A stretch of DNA of 7,175 bases from Lachnospiraceae bacterium. GTDB taxonomy: Bacteria; Bacillota; Clostridia; Lachnospirales; Lachnospiraceae. Below are positions 1-5,456 of this stretch, one piece after another. The stretch's first letter is position 1, and the number at the start of each line of letters is the position of its first letter. The stretch is from contig JAFUXY010000190.1 in the NCBI GenBank assembly GCA_017477005.1, forward strand, positions 1-7,175, given 5' to 3'. Under the pieces are notes generated by a model, which did no database searches, had not been told where the DNA came from, and worked only from the letters and a program-made list of their open reading frames with translations. Both the position numbers and the translations under genes were made by a program.

Positions 1-191
1 AAGACCAGAATGAACCTGTGCGAGTGGTCCACATACCGGTGCGGCACCTTTTCGAGCTGGAAATCATAACGTATCCACAGCGCAATATAGCTGATGAAGA
101 GCATCGACAGCACATCCAAAAACGCTACCACCATCGCCTTCGAGGTACGGCTTTTGAATATCCGTCTTCTTGGACCCCTTGTTTTTCTCAT
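1..191 (-). CDS. CapD/FlaA1-type nucleotide-sugar dehydratase/epimerase, N-terminal part (cut by window edge)
   Basis: Only the first 63 codons are inside the window. They encode a very basic start (RKTRGPRRR), a hydrophobic helix at about residues 19-40 (the first membrane segment) and then the sequence ALWIRYDF at 37-44. That helix followed by 'A-x-x-x-R-[FY]-D-F' and a nearby Pro-x-x-Tyr is the usual beginning of the membrane-anchored CapD/FlaA1/WbpM family. These enzymes act on UDP-sugars (4,6-dehydratase or epimerase) at the inner membrane face for capsule or other surface glycans. The catalytic Rossmann domain would lie beyond position 1 and is not seen. The ATG sits inside the ATGA that also holds the stop codon of the upstream EAL gene. 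No good ribosome site precedes it (a GGAG lies about 14 nt away), so translational coupling is likely. Family assignment rests on the short N-terminus alone. Confidence 0.72.
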   Translation of the reverse strand, partial: MRKTRGPRRRIFKSRTSKAMVVAFLDVLSMLFISYIALWIRYDFQLEKVPHRYVDHSHRFILV

Positions 192-1471
192 TGAGCTTGC
201 CGAATCTCCGTCAATACGTCGAGACGCTCCTCGAATTCCTCCACCGGCAGAGGACGGTCAAAATAATATCCCTGAATGAAAAAGCAGCCATTTTCCTTCA
301 AAAGCAGCATCTGCTGTACCGTTTCCACGCCCTCCGCGATGCACTCGATGTCCAGCGCCAACGCCATCGAAACAATGGATCGCATCATGATCAGGCGCTT
401 CTTGTCCTCCTCGTCCTCCGTACCCAGCGGCACGAAGCTGCGGTCGATCTTCACCATATCCCAGGGCAGCTCCAGCAGCAGATTCATCGAAGAATACCCA
501 ACGCCGAAGTCATCGATCGAGGTGCGGATCCCGGCCTCATGCAGCCGCTTGACAATATCCTTGAGCTCCACATAATCCACTTCTGTCGAAGTCTCCGTCA
601 ATTCGATTTCGATGTATTCGTGCGGCACACGATTCTTGTCCACGATCTGAACGATTTCCTCCACCAGATTCTTGTCCCCCAGATGCTCCCTTGAAAGGTT
701 GATCGACACCCGCACGACCTCCCGGCCCTCGTCAAGCCACCGGCGGATATCGCGGCAGACATGGTCGATCATATAAAAGTCAAGCTCGACAATATCTCCG
801 CTGTGTTCGTAAACAGGAATGAAACGGAATGGCAATATCATTTCCCCGTCGTGCATCCACCGGCACAGCGCCTCTGCGCCCTTCAACCGGTAATGCTTCG
901 TCTCCACCTTGGGCTGATAAAAGACCATGAATTCCTCGTTGTCAACCGCGTCGCGGAACATGCTTTCGATCCGCTTCGCTTCGCTGATCTTCTTCAGGAT
1001 CTCGTCGTCGCAGAATGCGTATAGATTGCTGTCCACATGCGACCTGGCCGCCCGCAGCGCCTCCTCCAAAATGCCCACCAATTCCTTGTATGTCCGGCAT
1101 TTGTCTGTCAAAATGTAATACCCGGCGTGCGAGCTGATGCTGCGCCGCAGATTGCCATCCTGCGTCTCGACCTCGGTTCGTTTCAGGTAATTGATTACCT
1201 CATCGAGCTTTTCCTTTCGAAACAGCGCGGAAAACGTCGCGCCGTCCGCGCGTACCACGATGCCATCCGGCGCGATAATCTTTGAAAGCCCGTCCACATA
1301 GGCGCGCATCAGAGCCGTCCCCGACTCCAGACCGACCTGCGCGTTGATATTTCCCATTCCCCGAATATTGAAGCTCACCGCAACATAGGCCTCCGCCTCA
1401 TGTTCGATGATCAGCTTGTCTAAAAAGTCTTCCATGTTCCTCTTTTTCATCCCTGTCAACATCTTTTCCAT
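188..1471 (-). CDS. Degenerate GGDEF - EAL protein, probable cyclic di-GMP phosphodiesterase
   Basis: This is a 427-residue protein without membrane segments, probably cytoplasmic. Residues about 28-165 form a GGDEF-like fold whose signature has decayed to DGATF (76-80), so cyclase activity is not expected; such domains often bind GTP or regulate. Residues about 170-420 are an EAL domain that hydrolyses cyclic di-GMP to pGpG. All the residues expected for metal and catalysis appear present: E200 (in EAL), N258 (INLS), E290 (ELTE), D320-D321 (DDFG), K341 (KID), E380 (AEGVET) and Q400 (QGYYF). I chose the ATG at 1469-1471 because AAAAGGA lies 6 nt before it. A GTG 21 nt upstream is in frame but poorly placed. 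The gene lies 95 nt downstream of the PocR gene and shares ATGA with the sugar-dehydratase gene. Role in lowering cyclic di-GMP: family knowledge plus conserved residues. Confidence 0.93.
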   Translation of the reverse strand: MEKMLTGMKKRNMEDFLDKLIIEHEAEAYVAVSFNIRGMGNINAQVGLESGTALMRAYVDGLSKIIAPDGIVVRADGATFSALFRKEKLDEVINYLKRTEVETQDGNLRRSISSHAGYYILTDKCRTYKELVGILEEALRAARSHVDSNLYAFCDDEILKKISEAKRIESMFRDAVDNEEFMVFYQPKVETKHYRLKGAEALCRWMHDGEMILPFRFIPVYEHSGDIVELDFYMIDHVCRDIRRWLDEGREVVRVSINLSREHLGDKNLVEEIVQIVDKNRVPHEYIEIELTETSTEVDYVELKDIVKRLHEAGIRTSIDDFGVGYSSMNLLLELPWDMVKIDRSFVPLGTEDEEDKKRLIMMRSIVSMALALDIECIAEGVETVQQMLLLKENGCFFIQGYYFDRPLPVEEFEERLDVLTEIRQAQ

Positions 1472-1477
1472 AATGCA

Positions 1478-1484
1478 TCCTTTT
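1478..1484 (-). promoter_or_regulatory. Ribosome binding site deciding the start of the EAL gene
   Basis: AAAAGGA on the minus strand, 6 nt before the ATG at 1469-1471. The same GGA-plus-6 spacing precedes the PocR gene. It favours this ATG over the in-frame GTG at 1490-1492, which lies upstream of the site and has no such motif at the right distance. Confidence 0.75.
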
Positions 1485-1504
1485 CTCGCCACCGCGGTCT
1501 GTCA

Positions 1505-1513
1505 CCCCCCCCC
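1505..1513. repeat. Homopolymer tract of nine C (nine G in the transcript) between PocR and EAL genes
   Basis: Nine C on the plus strand followed directly by five A (1514-1518); in the operon transcript this reads U5-G9. It sits in the 95-nt gap between the PocR stop and the EAL start, about 34 nt upstream of the EAL start codon. It is not coding: an in-frame TGA separates it from the EAL reading frame. Runs of this length are prone to slippage, both in cells and in sequencing. Confidence 0.8.
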
Positions 1514-1566
1514 AAAAAGGAATCCTCCGTTTTCGGCGAGACAATCTGCCGTATGCCTGCGTTCTT

Positions 1567-2826
1567 CTACCCCTCTACCTGGGGCAAGGTGATCGTGAAG
1601 GTCGTACCTTCCCCGAGCTTGCTGTCAATCTCTATTGTCCCAAACATTGCGTTGACCGAATAGCCTACCGTCGCAAACCCCAGTGTCTCAAATTCATCGT
1701 TGAAATAATCCGACTTGCCGCGATTTTGCATGTATTGTTCAATCTCCTTTAATTTTTCCGGCTCTATCCCGACGCCGTAGTCAGCGATTTCAATGATCAG
1801 CATCGTCGCATAGCCCTGTTTTCTAACATGAATCCGCACTTCAATATCGGAGCCTTGCGTGAATCGGATGCTGTTTTCAATACATTTTCCAATAATACTG
1901 CCGACCATCGACGGATCCCCGGCCAGGAATTTCGGCACGTCTTCATCCACCGTATAGCGGATCGTATCGCCCTTCATCTCGGCGATCGCCTGCTGCTCGT
2001 TGATCCTGCGGGCGATCAGCCACCGCACATCATAGATGTTTTCATGAAGCGCGAAGTCCTCATTCTCCACATCCATATAATCAATTGCGTCGCCGAGCTC
2101 CGAGGCATGCCGAAACATATTGTCCGCCATCTGCTCAGACAAAGTCCGGGTTTTCACGTCGTCTTTTTCTACTCCGTCGTCCGCCACCTGAATCAAAAAC
2201 TCCGTGAGCTGCTGCAGATCGTCATTGAGCCCCGCCGAATATTTCTTGAGCAATTCGGTACGAATCTTCGTAGACCGCTCGATCTGCCGTTTTTCCTCAA
2301 GCAAATGATACCGCTGAAAGGCGAGCTTCGACAGAATCCCCGCAATATCCGACAAAAACTGCGCCGAACGCTCGATCGTTTCCTTGTCCAGATGGTTCGT
2401 CCGCTTCGCCGCGTCGATGTATTCCTCCGGATCGATGTCGTATTCCTTGGCCTTCGCCCGAATTTCGTCCTCATTCACATCTTCGATCCGCACCTGTCCC
2501 CCGGTGAAGCTGCCTATGAAGCGATTGTTGAACATGATCGGCGCCGCATAATCCATCAGCCCCGCATGGCAGACATAGACCGACGGCTTGCCGGTACGCA
2601 GCGCCTCCAAAGCGCCCTTTCGGCCGCATTCCCGGCACATCTGACCACCCTTTTGGCTTTGCCTGGTCAGATCCATACAAAAATGCGTAAAATTGGTGCC
2701 CTTTGTCACCGGCACTCCATTGGCATCCGAAATCAGTGATGCCATACCCGTGAAGCGGGCGAATGCGTCCTGCACTTCCTGCAGGATTTCCTTGGGGATC
2801 ATTTCTGATAATGATAATTGTTCCAA
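1567..2826 (-). CDS. PocR-domain sensor with histidine-kinase-like core lacking the phosphoacceptor His
   Basis: This is a 419-residue protein with no membrane segment. Residues about 10-165 match a PocR ligand-binding domain, seen in the order NFTHFC, C-x-x-C (64-67), CHAGL (86-90), AAPI and IGSFTGGQV. PocR domains are thought to sense small hydrocarbon-derived molecules such as diols. Residues about 180-255 are a dimerisation-helix region and about 268-415 an ATPase domain of the histidine kinase type. The N-box has E317-N318, the G1 box reads D349-x-G-x-G, and a GEGTTFTITLP tail follows. Where kinases have S-H-E-x-R-T-P this protein has S-A-G-L-N-D-D (197-203), so A198 replaces the phosphorylated His. 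ATP binding is plausible but autophosphorylation at the usual site is not. The start is a TTG with a strong ribosome site, only 14 nt after the cyclase stop, so the two genes are co-transcribed. The ligand is unknown. Confidence 0.9.
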   Translation of the reverse strand: MEQLSLSEMIPKEILQEVQDAFARFTGMASLISDANGVPVTKGTNFTHFCMDLTRQSQKGGQMCRECGRKGALEALRTGKPSVYVCHAGLMDYAAPIMFNNRFIGSFTGGQVRIEDVNEDEIRAKAKEYDIDPEEYIDAAKRTNHLDKETIERSAQFLSDIAGILSKLAFQRYHLLEEKRQIERSTKIRTELLKKYSAGLNDDLQQLTEFLIQVADDGVEKDDVKTRTLSEQMADNMFRHASELGDAIDYMDVENEDFALHENIYDVRWLIARRINEQQAIAEMKGDTIRYTVDEDVPKFLAGDPSMVGSIIGKCIENSIRFTQGSDIEVRIHVRKQGYATMLIIEIADYGVGIEPEKLKEIEQYMQNRGKSDYFNDEFETLGFATVGYSVNAMFGTIEIDSKLGEGTTFTITLPQVEG

Positions 2827-2832
2827 AACGCG

Positions 2833-2842
2833 TCCTTTCCTT
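2833..2842 (-). promoter_or_regulatory. Ribosome binding site supporting a TTG start
   Basis: AAGGAAAGGA on the minus strand, ending 6 nt before TTG at 2824-2826 and overlapping the TAA stop of the cyclase gene (2841-2843). The close fit supports the rare TTG start for the PocR gene; the next in-frame ATG (residue 9) has no comparable site. The overlap suggests that ribosomes ending the cyclase gene help start the next one. Confidence 0.75.
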
Positions 2843-4223
2843 ATTCTATAGTGCCATCCATCCGTACTTCCCTCTGGATATCATGTACCGGAATCTGCGA
2901 AAACAGCGGCCTGGAATTGATATACTTCCTCAAAATATCCTCCGATATATCCGGCAGGGAATAATCGAAAAAGATCGATTCCAGATAATCCTGATACAAA
3001 CTGATCTCGTTCAAGGCCACCCTTGCGCTGTCCGATTCGAAGAACTCGTACTTGCTGCCCAGGGTTCGTTTCACCTTCTCAGCACATTTTTGATCGGTTG
3101 TCGCAATATACACGGCCATCTTGGTCGGCGGCGTGATTTCCTTGGATTCCCAAAGCACATACTGCTTTTTCCCGCGAGCCTTCGCTTCGTAGAGTGCGTC
3201 GTCCGCCAGCCGATACAGCTGCTTGAAGCCCTTCCCGAGAGAATCTGTAATGATGCCAATACTTGCGGAAAACTGCCCGGCTTCTCCGACCCGCATAATA
3301 TTCAGCTCATGCTGCACCGTATCACAATGCTCTCCGATCTTGCTGTTGGAATCGAGATCCGTGACCATGACCATGAACTCGTCTCCGCCGACCCGCCCGA
3401 CAATATCTTTCACCCGGAAAGTGTCTTTGAGTATTTTCCCGCACCTCGCCAACACCTGATCGCCGACCAAATGCCCGTACTCGTCGTTGACATGTTTGAA
3501 ATTGTCGAAGTCAATGATAATCAGCGCACAGCCCTCTCCCACCGGCCGTTTTTCCAAAAAAGCCTTGGACTTCTCTTCAAAGGAAACCTTGTTGTACAGA
3601 CCGGTCAGCAGGTCGGTACTGCTCTTCTCCTCGAGGATGCGATTGTCCGTCACCCGGTCGGTCTGCATCCCCAGCACCACCCAATAGCAGAACAAGACCA
3701 ACAGGTAGGCTCCAAGGCACAGCAGAATATCCGCATGCGCCAGATCCGGCTCCTTGAAGCAGGTGGTCAAAACCATATATTCGGCTGCCAGCGCCCCGTC
3801 AAACAAGGCCACGATCCAGAAGTAATCGACATAGAACGCGCTCAGCGCGACCAAAAACATCGGAAACAGTACGGTCAGGCCATCTCTGTGGCTCAAAATA
3901 TCCGTCAGATCCATCATCGAATACAGCAGGAAATACAGCGCCAAAAGCTGCAGGCGAATCTTTTCCAACGAGATGGAGGCTTTCTTTTCCATCGACATCA
4001 GGCAGGCCATACAAACACAGATGGCGGCAGGAAACAAAAGGTACGGCGCGGATATATGCATAAACCCGATCAGCATGTAGAAAAAGCACACCAAAAATAT
4101 ATACAGGAACATCATGAATTTCATGATCTGCTTCATCATGCGGATGTTCATCTCGCCCAATTCTTCTAAATGTGTCGATATGAAATACGTCGTCTCGTTG
4201 AATCGCCCCCAAATATCACCCAT
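2841..4223 (-). CDS. Membrane diguanylate cyclase (GGDEF) with partial receiver-like C-terminal tail
   Basis: This is a 460-residue protein. About six hydrophobic segments lie between residues 33 and 186, giving a membrane sensor region of no recognised family. A GGDEF domain follows (about 195-358) with STDLLTGLYN at its start, metal ligands in IDFDNF (D238, D240), an intact GGDEF at 279-283 and an inhibitory-site motif RVKD at 270-273, exactly five residues before it. It should make cyclic di-GMP from two GTP and be product-inhibited. Residues 368-450 look like the first part of a response-regulator receiver: a beta strand ending in T-T-D, then IFFDYSLPD with D420 at the phosphorylation position. 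It stops after the IPV strand, so the conserved Lys and last helices are missing. I chose the ATG at 4221-4223 because AAAGGAG lies 7 nt upstream; a TTG further out has no such site. It is the first gene of the operon. Confidence 0.93.
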   Translation of the reverse strand: MGDIWGRFNETTYFISTHLEELGEMNIRMMKQIMKFMMFLYIFLVCFFYMLIGFMHISAPYLLFPAAICVCMACLMSMEKKASISLEKIRLQLLALYFLLYSMMDLTDILSHRDGLTVLFPMFLVALSAFYVDYFWIVALFDGALAAEYMVLTTCFKEPDLAHADILLCLGAYLLVLFCYWVVLGMQTDRVTDNRILEEKSSTDLLTGLYNKVSFEEKSKAFLEKRPVGEGCALIIIDFDNFKHVNDEYGHLVGDQVLARCGKILKDTFRVKDIVGRVGGDEFMVMVTDLDSNSKIGEHCDTVQHELNIMRVGEAGQFSASIGIITDSLGKGFKQLYRLADDALYEAKARGKKQYVLWESKEITPPTKMAVYIATTDQKCAEKVKRTLGSKYEFFESDSARVALNEISLYQDYLESIFFDYSLPDISEDILRKYINSRPLFSQIPVHDIQREVRMDGTIE

Positions 4224-4226
4224 CGG

Positions 4227-4256
4227 CTGTCTCCTTTGGCCGTCTTGTCTGTCTCC
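4227..4256 (-). repeat. Direct repeat GGAGACAG in the operon leader, second copy at the ribosome site
   Basis: On the minus strand GGAGACAG occurs at 4249-4256 and again at 4227-4234, a spacing of 22 nt. The second copy contains the GGAG of the cyclase ribosome site. The repeat is seen directly; whether it matters (for example as an RNA-binding protein target) is unknown and it could be chance. Confidence 0.35.
4231..4237 (-). promoter_or_regulatory. Ribosome binding site of the cyclase gene
   Basis: AAAGGAG on the minus strand, 7 nt before the ATG at 4221-4223. It fixes the start of the cyclase gene and argues against longer in-frame readings that begin at non-ATG codons near 4295. Confidence 0.8.
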
Positions 4257-4308
4257 GGACTCTATTTCCGCTAAACAAAAATCCGTTGAACGCAAAAATA
4301 CATAGTAG

Positions 4309-4337
4309 ATAATAAAGGTTTATTACAAAATAGTCAA
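4309..4337 (-). promoter_or_regulatory. Sigma-70-type promoter of the cyclic di-GMP operon
   Basis: On the minus strand the -35 box TTGACT (4332-4337) and -10 box TATTAT (4309-4314) are separated by 17 nt, each differing from consensus at one position. Transcription would begin near 4302, leaving a leader of about 79 nt before the cyclase ATG. The AT-rich gap between divergent genes is the expected place. It probably drives all four minus-strand genes down to position 1. Confidence 0.75.
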
Positions 4338-4385
4338 ATGCGAACGCCCAAAATCTACAAAACATACAATAATTCCTATGAAACA

Positions 4386-4396
4386 CACAATTTGTG
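4386..4396. promoter_or_regulatory. Small inverted repeat between divergent promoters, possible operator
   Basis: CACAA-T-TTGTG is a perfect 5-nt inverted repeat around one base. It lies 20 nt upstream of the -35 box of the rightward promoter and 48 nt upstream of the -35 box of the leftward one. The position suits a shared regulator, but the site is short and AT-rich DNA yields such repeats by chance. Confidence 0.3.
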
Positions 4397-4416
4397 AACC
4401 CCCCTTTTTTCACATC

Positions 4417-4445
4417 TTGACAAACTTGCCAACGCATCTTATAAT
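4417..4445 (+). promoter_or_regulatory. Perfect consensus sigma-70-type promoter of the FliD-like gene
   Basis: TTGACA (4417-4422), 17-nt spacer, TATAAT (4440-4445): both boxes and the spacer match the consensus exactly. Transcription should begin near 4452, giving a leader of roughly 62 nt. A run of six C and six T (4399-4410) lies just upstream. A start this strong implies high expression, unless repressed, and that it is not dependent on the flagellar sigma-28. Confidence 0.88.
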
Positions 4446-4498
4446 GGAAATTGACTAATACTGTAGAGCTATACATTATTGATTCATGGTTTCCAGGG

Positions 4499-4505
4499 AA
4501 AGGAA
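4499..4505 (+). promoter_or_regulatory. Ribosome binding site of the FliD-like gene
   Basis: AAAGGAA about 9 nt before the ATG at 4514-4516. It decides the start: an in-frame TTG at 4451 coincides with the predicted transcription start and so cannot be translated from this promoter. Confidence 0.75.
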
Positions 4506-4513
4506 GTGGTTTT

Positions 4514-5308
4514 ATGACAGGGATATCCGGATTGAATCAGATTTATTACGGAGGACAGACCTCCTCAAGCATCGGCACCCTTCTCGGCTCGCTCGGCACA
4601 CCGACCGGCGTGAATGCTATGTCCAGCGTTTTGACGGATTATAGGACGATCCAGACGGGCACGTACGGCCGACTTTTGAAAGCGTATTATGCGCAGGAAA
4701 TGGATTCTTCCAAATCCTCTTCTTCCAAGAAGAGCAAAGACACGGATTCCATTTCTTCCAAGCTGAAGAGTTCGCTTTCCGACACCCGTTCGAAGATGGA
4801 AAGTTTGAATACCTCTGCGAGCAAGCTCTCAAACACCGGCGAAGATTCCGTATTCAACAAAAAAGAGATCAAGCAAGAGGACGGCACCACCAAGACCGAC
4901 TACGACGTGGATGCGATCTATGGCGCTGTGTCGGGCTTCGTGTCCGATTACAACAAGGCGCTCTCCTCGGCGGCTTCTTCCTCTTATAAGTCTGTTTCCA
5001 ACGGGGCCGACAGCATGACCTCGACGACCGATGTGCTATCCAATTCACTGAAAAAGATTGGGATTACTGCTGGCACAAACGGCAAGCTCGAGCTCGATGA
5101 AGCAAAATTCAAGAAATCCGATATGGCAAAGGTGAAGGACGTCTTCGGCGGCAGCACGGGCTATGCGTCGAACATCGCTTCGACCGCTTCCCGGATCGCT
5201 GGCACTTCGAGCAACAAACTCACGTCGCTTTCCTCGAAGTACAGCTACGGAAAATCCGGCAGCTACAACGCCGTGGATACATCGAGCCTGTTCAACAGCT
5301 ATTTCTAA
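4514..5308 (+). CDS. Serine-rich protein resembling the C-terminal part of flagellar cap protein FliD
   Basis: This is a 264-residue protein, very rich in Ser, Lys and Thr, without cysteine. Its start (MTGISGLNQIYYGG) is not a classical signal peptide. An N-terminal motif at about 40-60, LTDYRTIQTGTYGRLLKAYY, is of a kind I recall from clostridial proteins of unknown role. A Ser/Lys-rich stretch follows (64-108). Residues about 130-235 resemble the C-terminal domain of FliD: the AVSGFVSDYNKAL segment (138-150), then LKKIGITAGTNGKLELDEAKF (179-199), where FliD proteins have a similar 'L-x-x-I-G-I-t-x-x-x-x-G-k-L-x-l-D' run. It is far shorter than FliD (usually 400 or more residues) and lacks the N-terminal coiled-coil and the variable domains. 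It ends in SSLFNSYF. It may be an exported surface or appendage protein; export route and function are not shown by the sequence. Transcribed divergently from the cyclic di-GMP operon. Confidence 0.85.
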   Translation: MTGISGLNQIYYGGQTSSSIGTLLGSLGTPTGVNAMSSVLTDYRTIQTGTYGRLLKAYYAQEMDSSKSSSSKKSKDTDSISSKLKSSLSDTRSKMESLNTSASKLSNTGEDSVFNKKEIKQEDGTTKTDYDVDAIYGAVSGFVSDYNKALSSAASSSYKSVSNGADSMTSTTDVLSNSLKKIGITAGTNGKLELDEAKFKKSDMAKVKDVFGGSTGYASNIASTASRIAGTSSNKLTSLSSKYSYGKSGSYNAVDTSSLFNSYF

Positions 5309-5360
5309 AGTAGCTTTGGACGATTATTGAGAACGAATCAAAACGATTTCAAGCAAAAAC

Positions 5361-5401
5361 AAACCCGCAGGATTTTCATTCATTTGAAATCCTGCGGGTT
5401 T
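5361..5401. terminator. Bidirectional intrinsic terminator between convergent genes
   Basis: A 15-bp perfect stem (5361-5375 with 5387-5401, arm AAACCCGCAGGATTT) with an 11-nt loop. Rightward, the stem runs into a T tract ending at 5404. Leftward, the transcript reads GTTTTTG just past the stem. It should stop the FliD-like transcript and the transcript of the wall hydrolase gene arriving from the right. Confidence 0.93.
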
Positions 5402-5406
5402 TTTCA

Positions 5407-5445
5407 CCTGTACGGTTGCCATCCGAAATGCTCCAACCGCACAGG
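5407..5445 (-). other. Second hairpin in the 3' end of the hydrolase transcript
   Basis: Arms 5407-5418 and 5434-5445 with a 15-nt loop. In minus-strand RNA the twelve pairs are continuous, one being G-U. In plus-strand RNA the same position is an A-C mismatch. The hairpin therefore fits better in the transcript of the hydrolase gene, whose stop lies 11 nt upstream. No T tract follows it, so it is more likely an RNA-end stabiliser or a processing structure than a terminator. Confidence 0.6.
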
Positions 5446-5456
5446 CGGAAGTCTTC

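Noticed and set aside
1484..1541. 7-bp inverted repeat TCTCGCC / GGCGAGA flanking the G tract
   Set aside because: The arms are short and the loop is about 44 nt, so a match this size is not unlikely by chance in the gap. It is kept only as a note for anyone modelling the leader fold.
1828..2739. Long plus-strand open frame of 303 codons opposite the PocR gene
   Set aside because: It is antisense to a gene with clear domains and a good ribosome site, its translation is rich in Arg, His and Leu with no recognisable motif, and it has no convincing ribosome site.
2763..4169. Long plus-strand open frame of 468 codons opposite the cyclase gene
   Set aside because: Its translation is a His/Gln/Arg-rich mirror of the GGDEF gene without domain signals. 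Long antisense frames are common at this base composition.
4224..4302. Cyclic di-GMP riboswitch (GEMM type) in the leader of the cyclase operon
   Set aside because: The leader is only about 79 nt and I see neither the conserved GEMM core sequences nor a paired-stem layout. The 5' leader of the FliD-like gene (4452-4513) also lacks them.
4216..4476. Possible 86-codon membrane protein on the minus strand upstream of the cyclase gene
   Set aside because: It runs across both promoters and the AT-rich gap, overlaps the cyclase start out of frame, and its start lies upstream of the predicted leftward transcription start. Its hydrophobic look is explained by AT-rich codons.
4717..4734. Hairpin CTCTTCTT-CC-AAGAAGAG inside the FliD-like gene
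   Set aside because: It follows from consecutive Ser and Lys codons in the Ser/Lys-rich linker and has a 2-nt loop that would not fold well.
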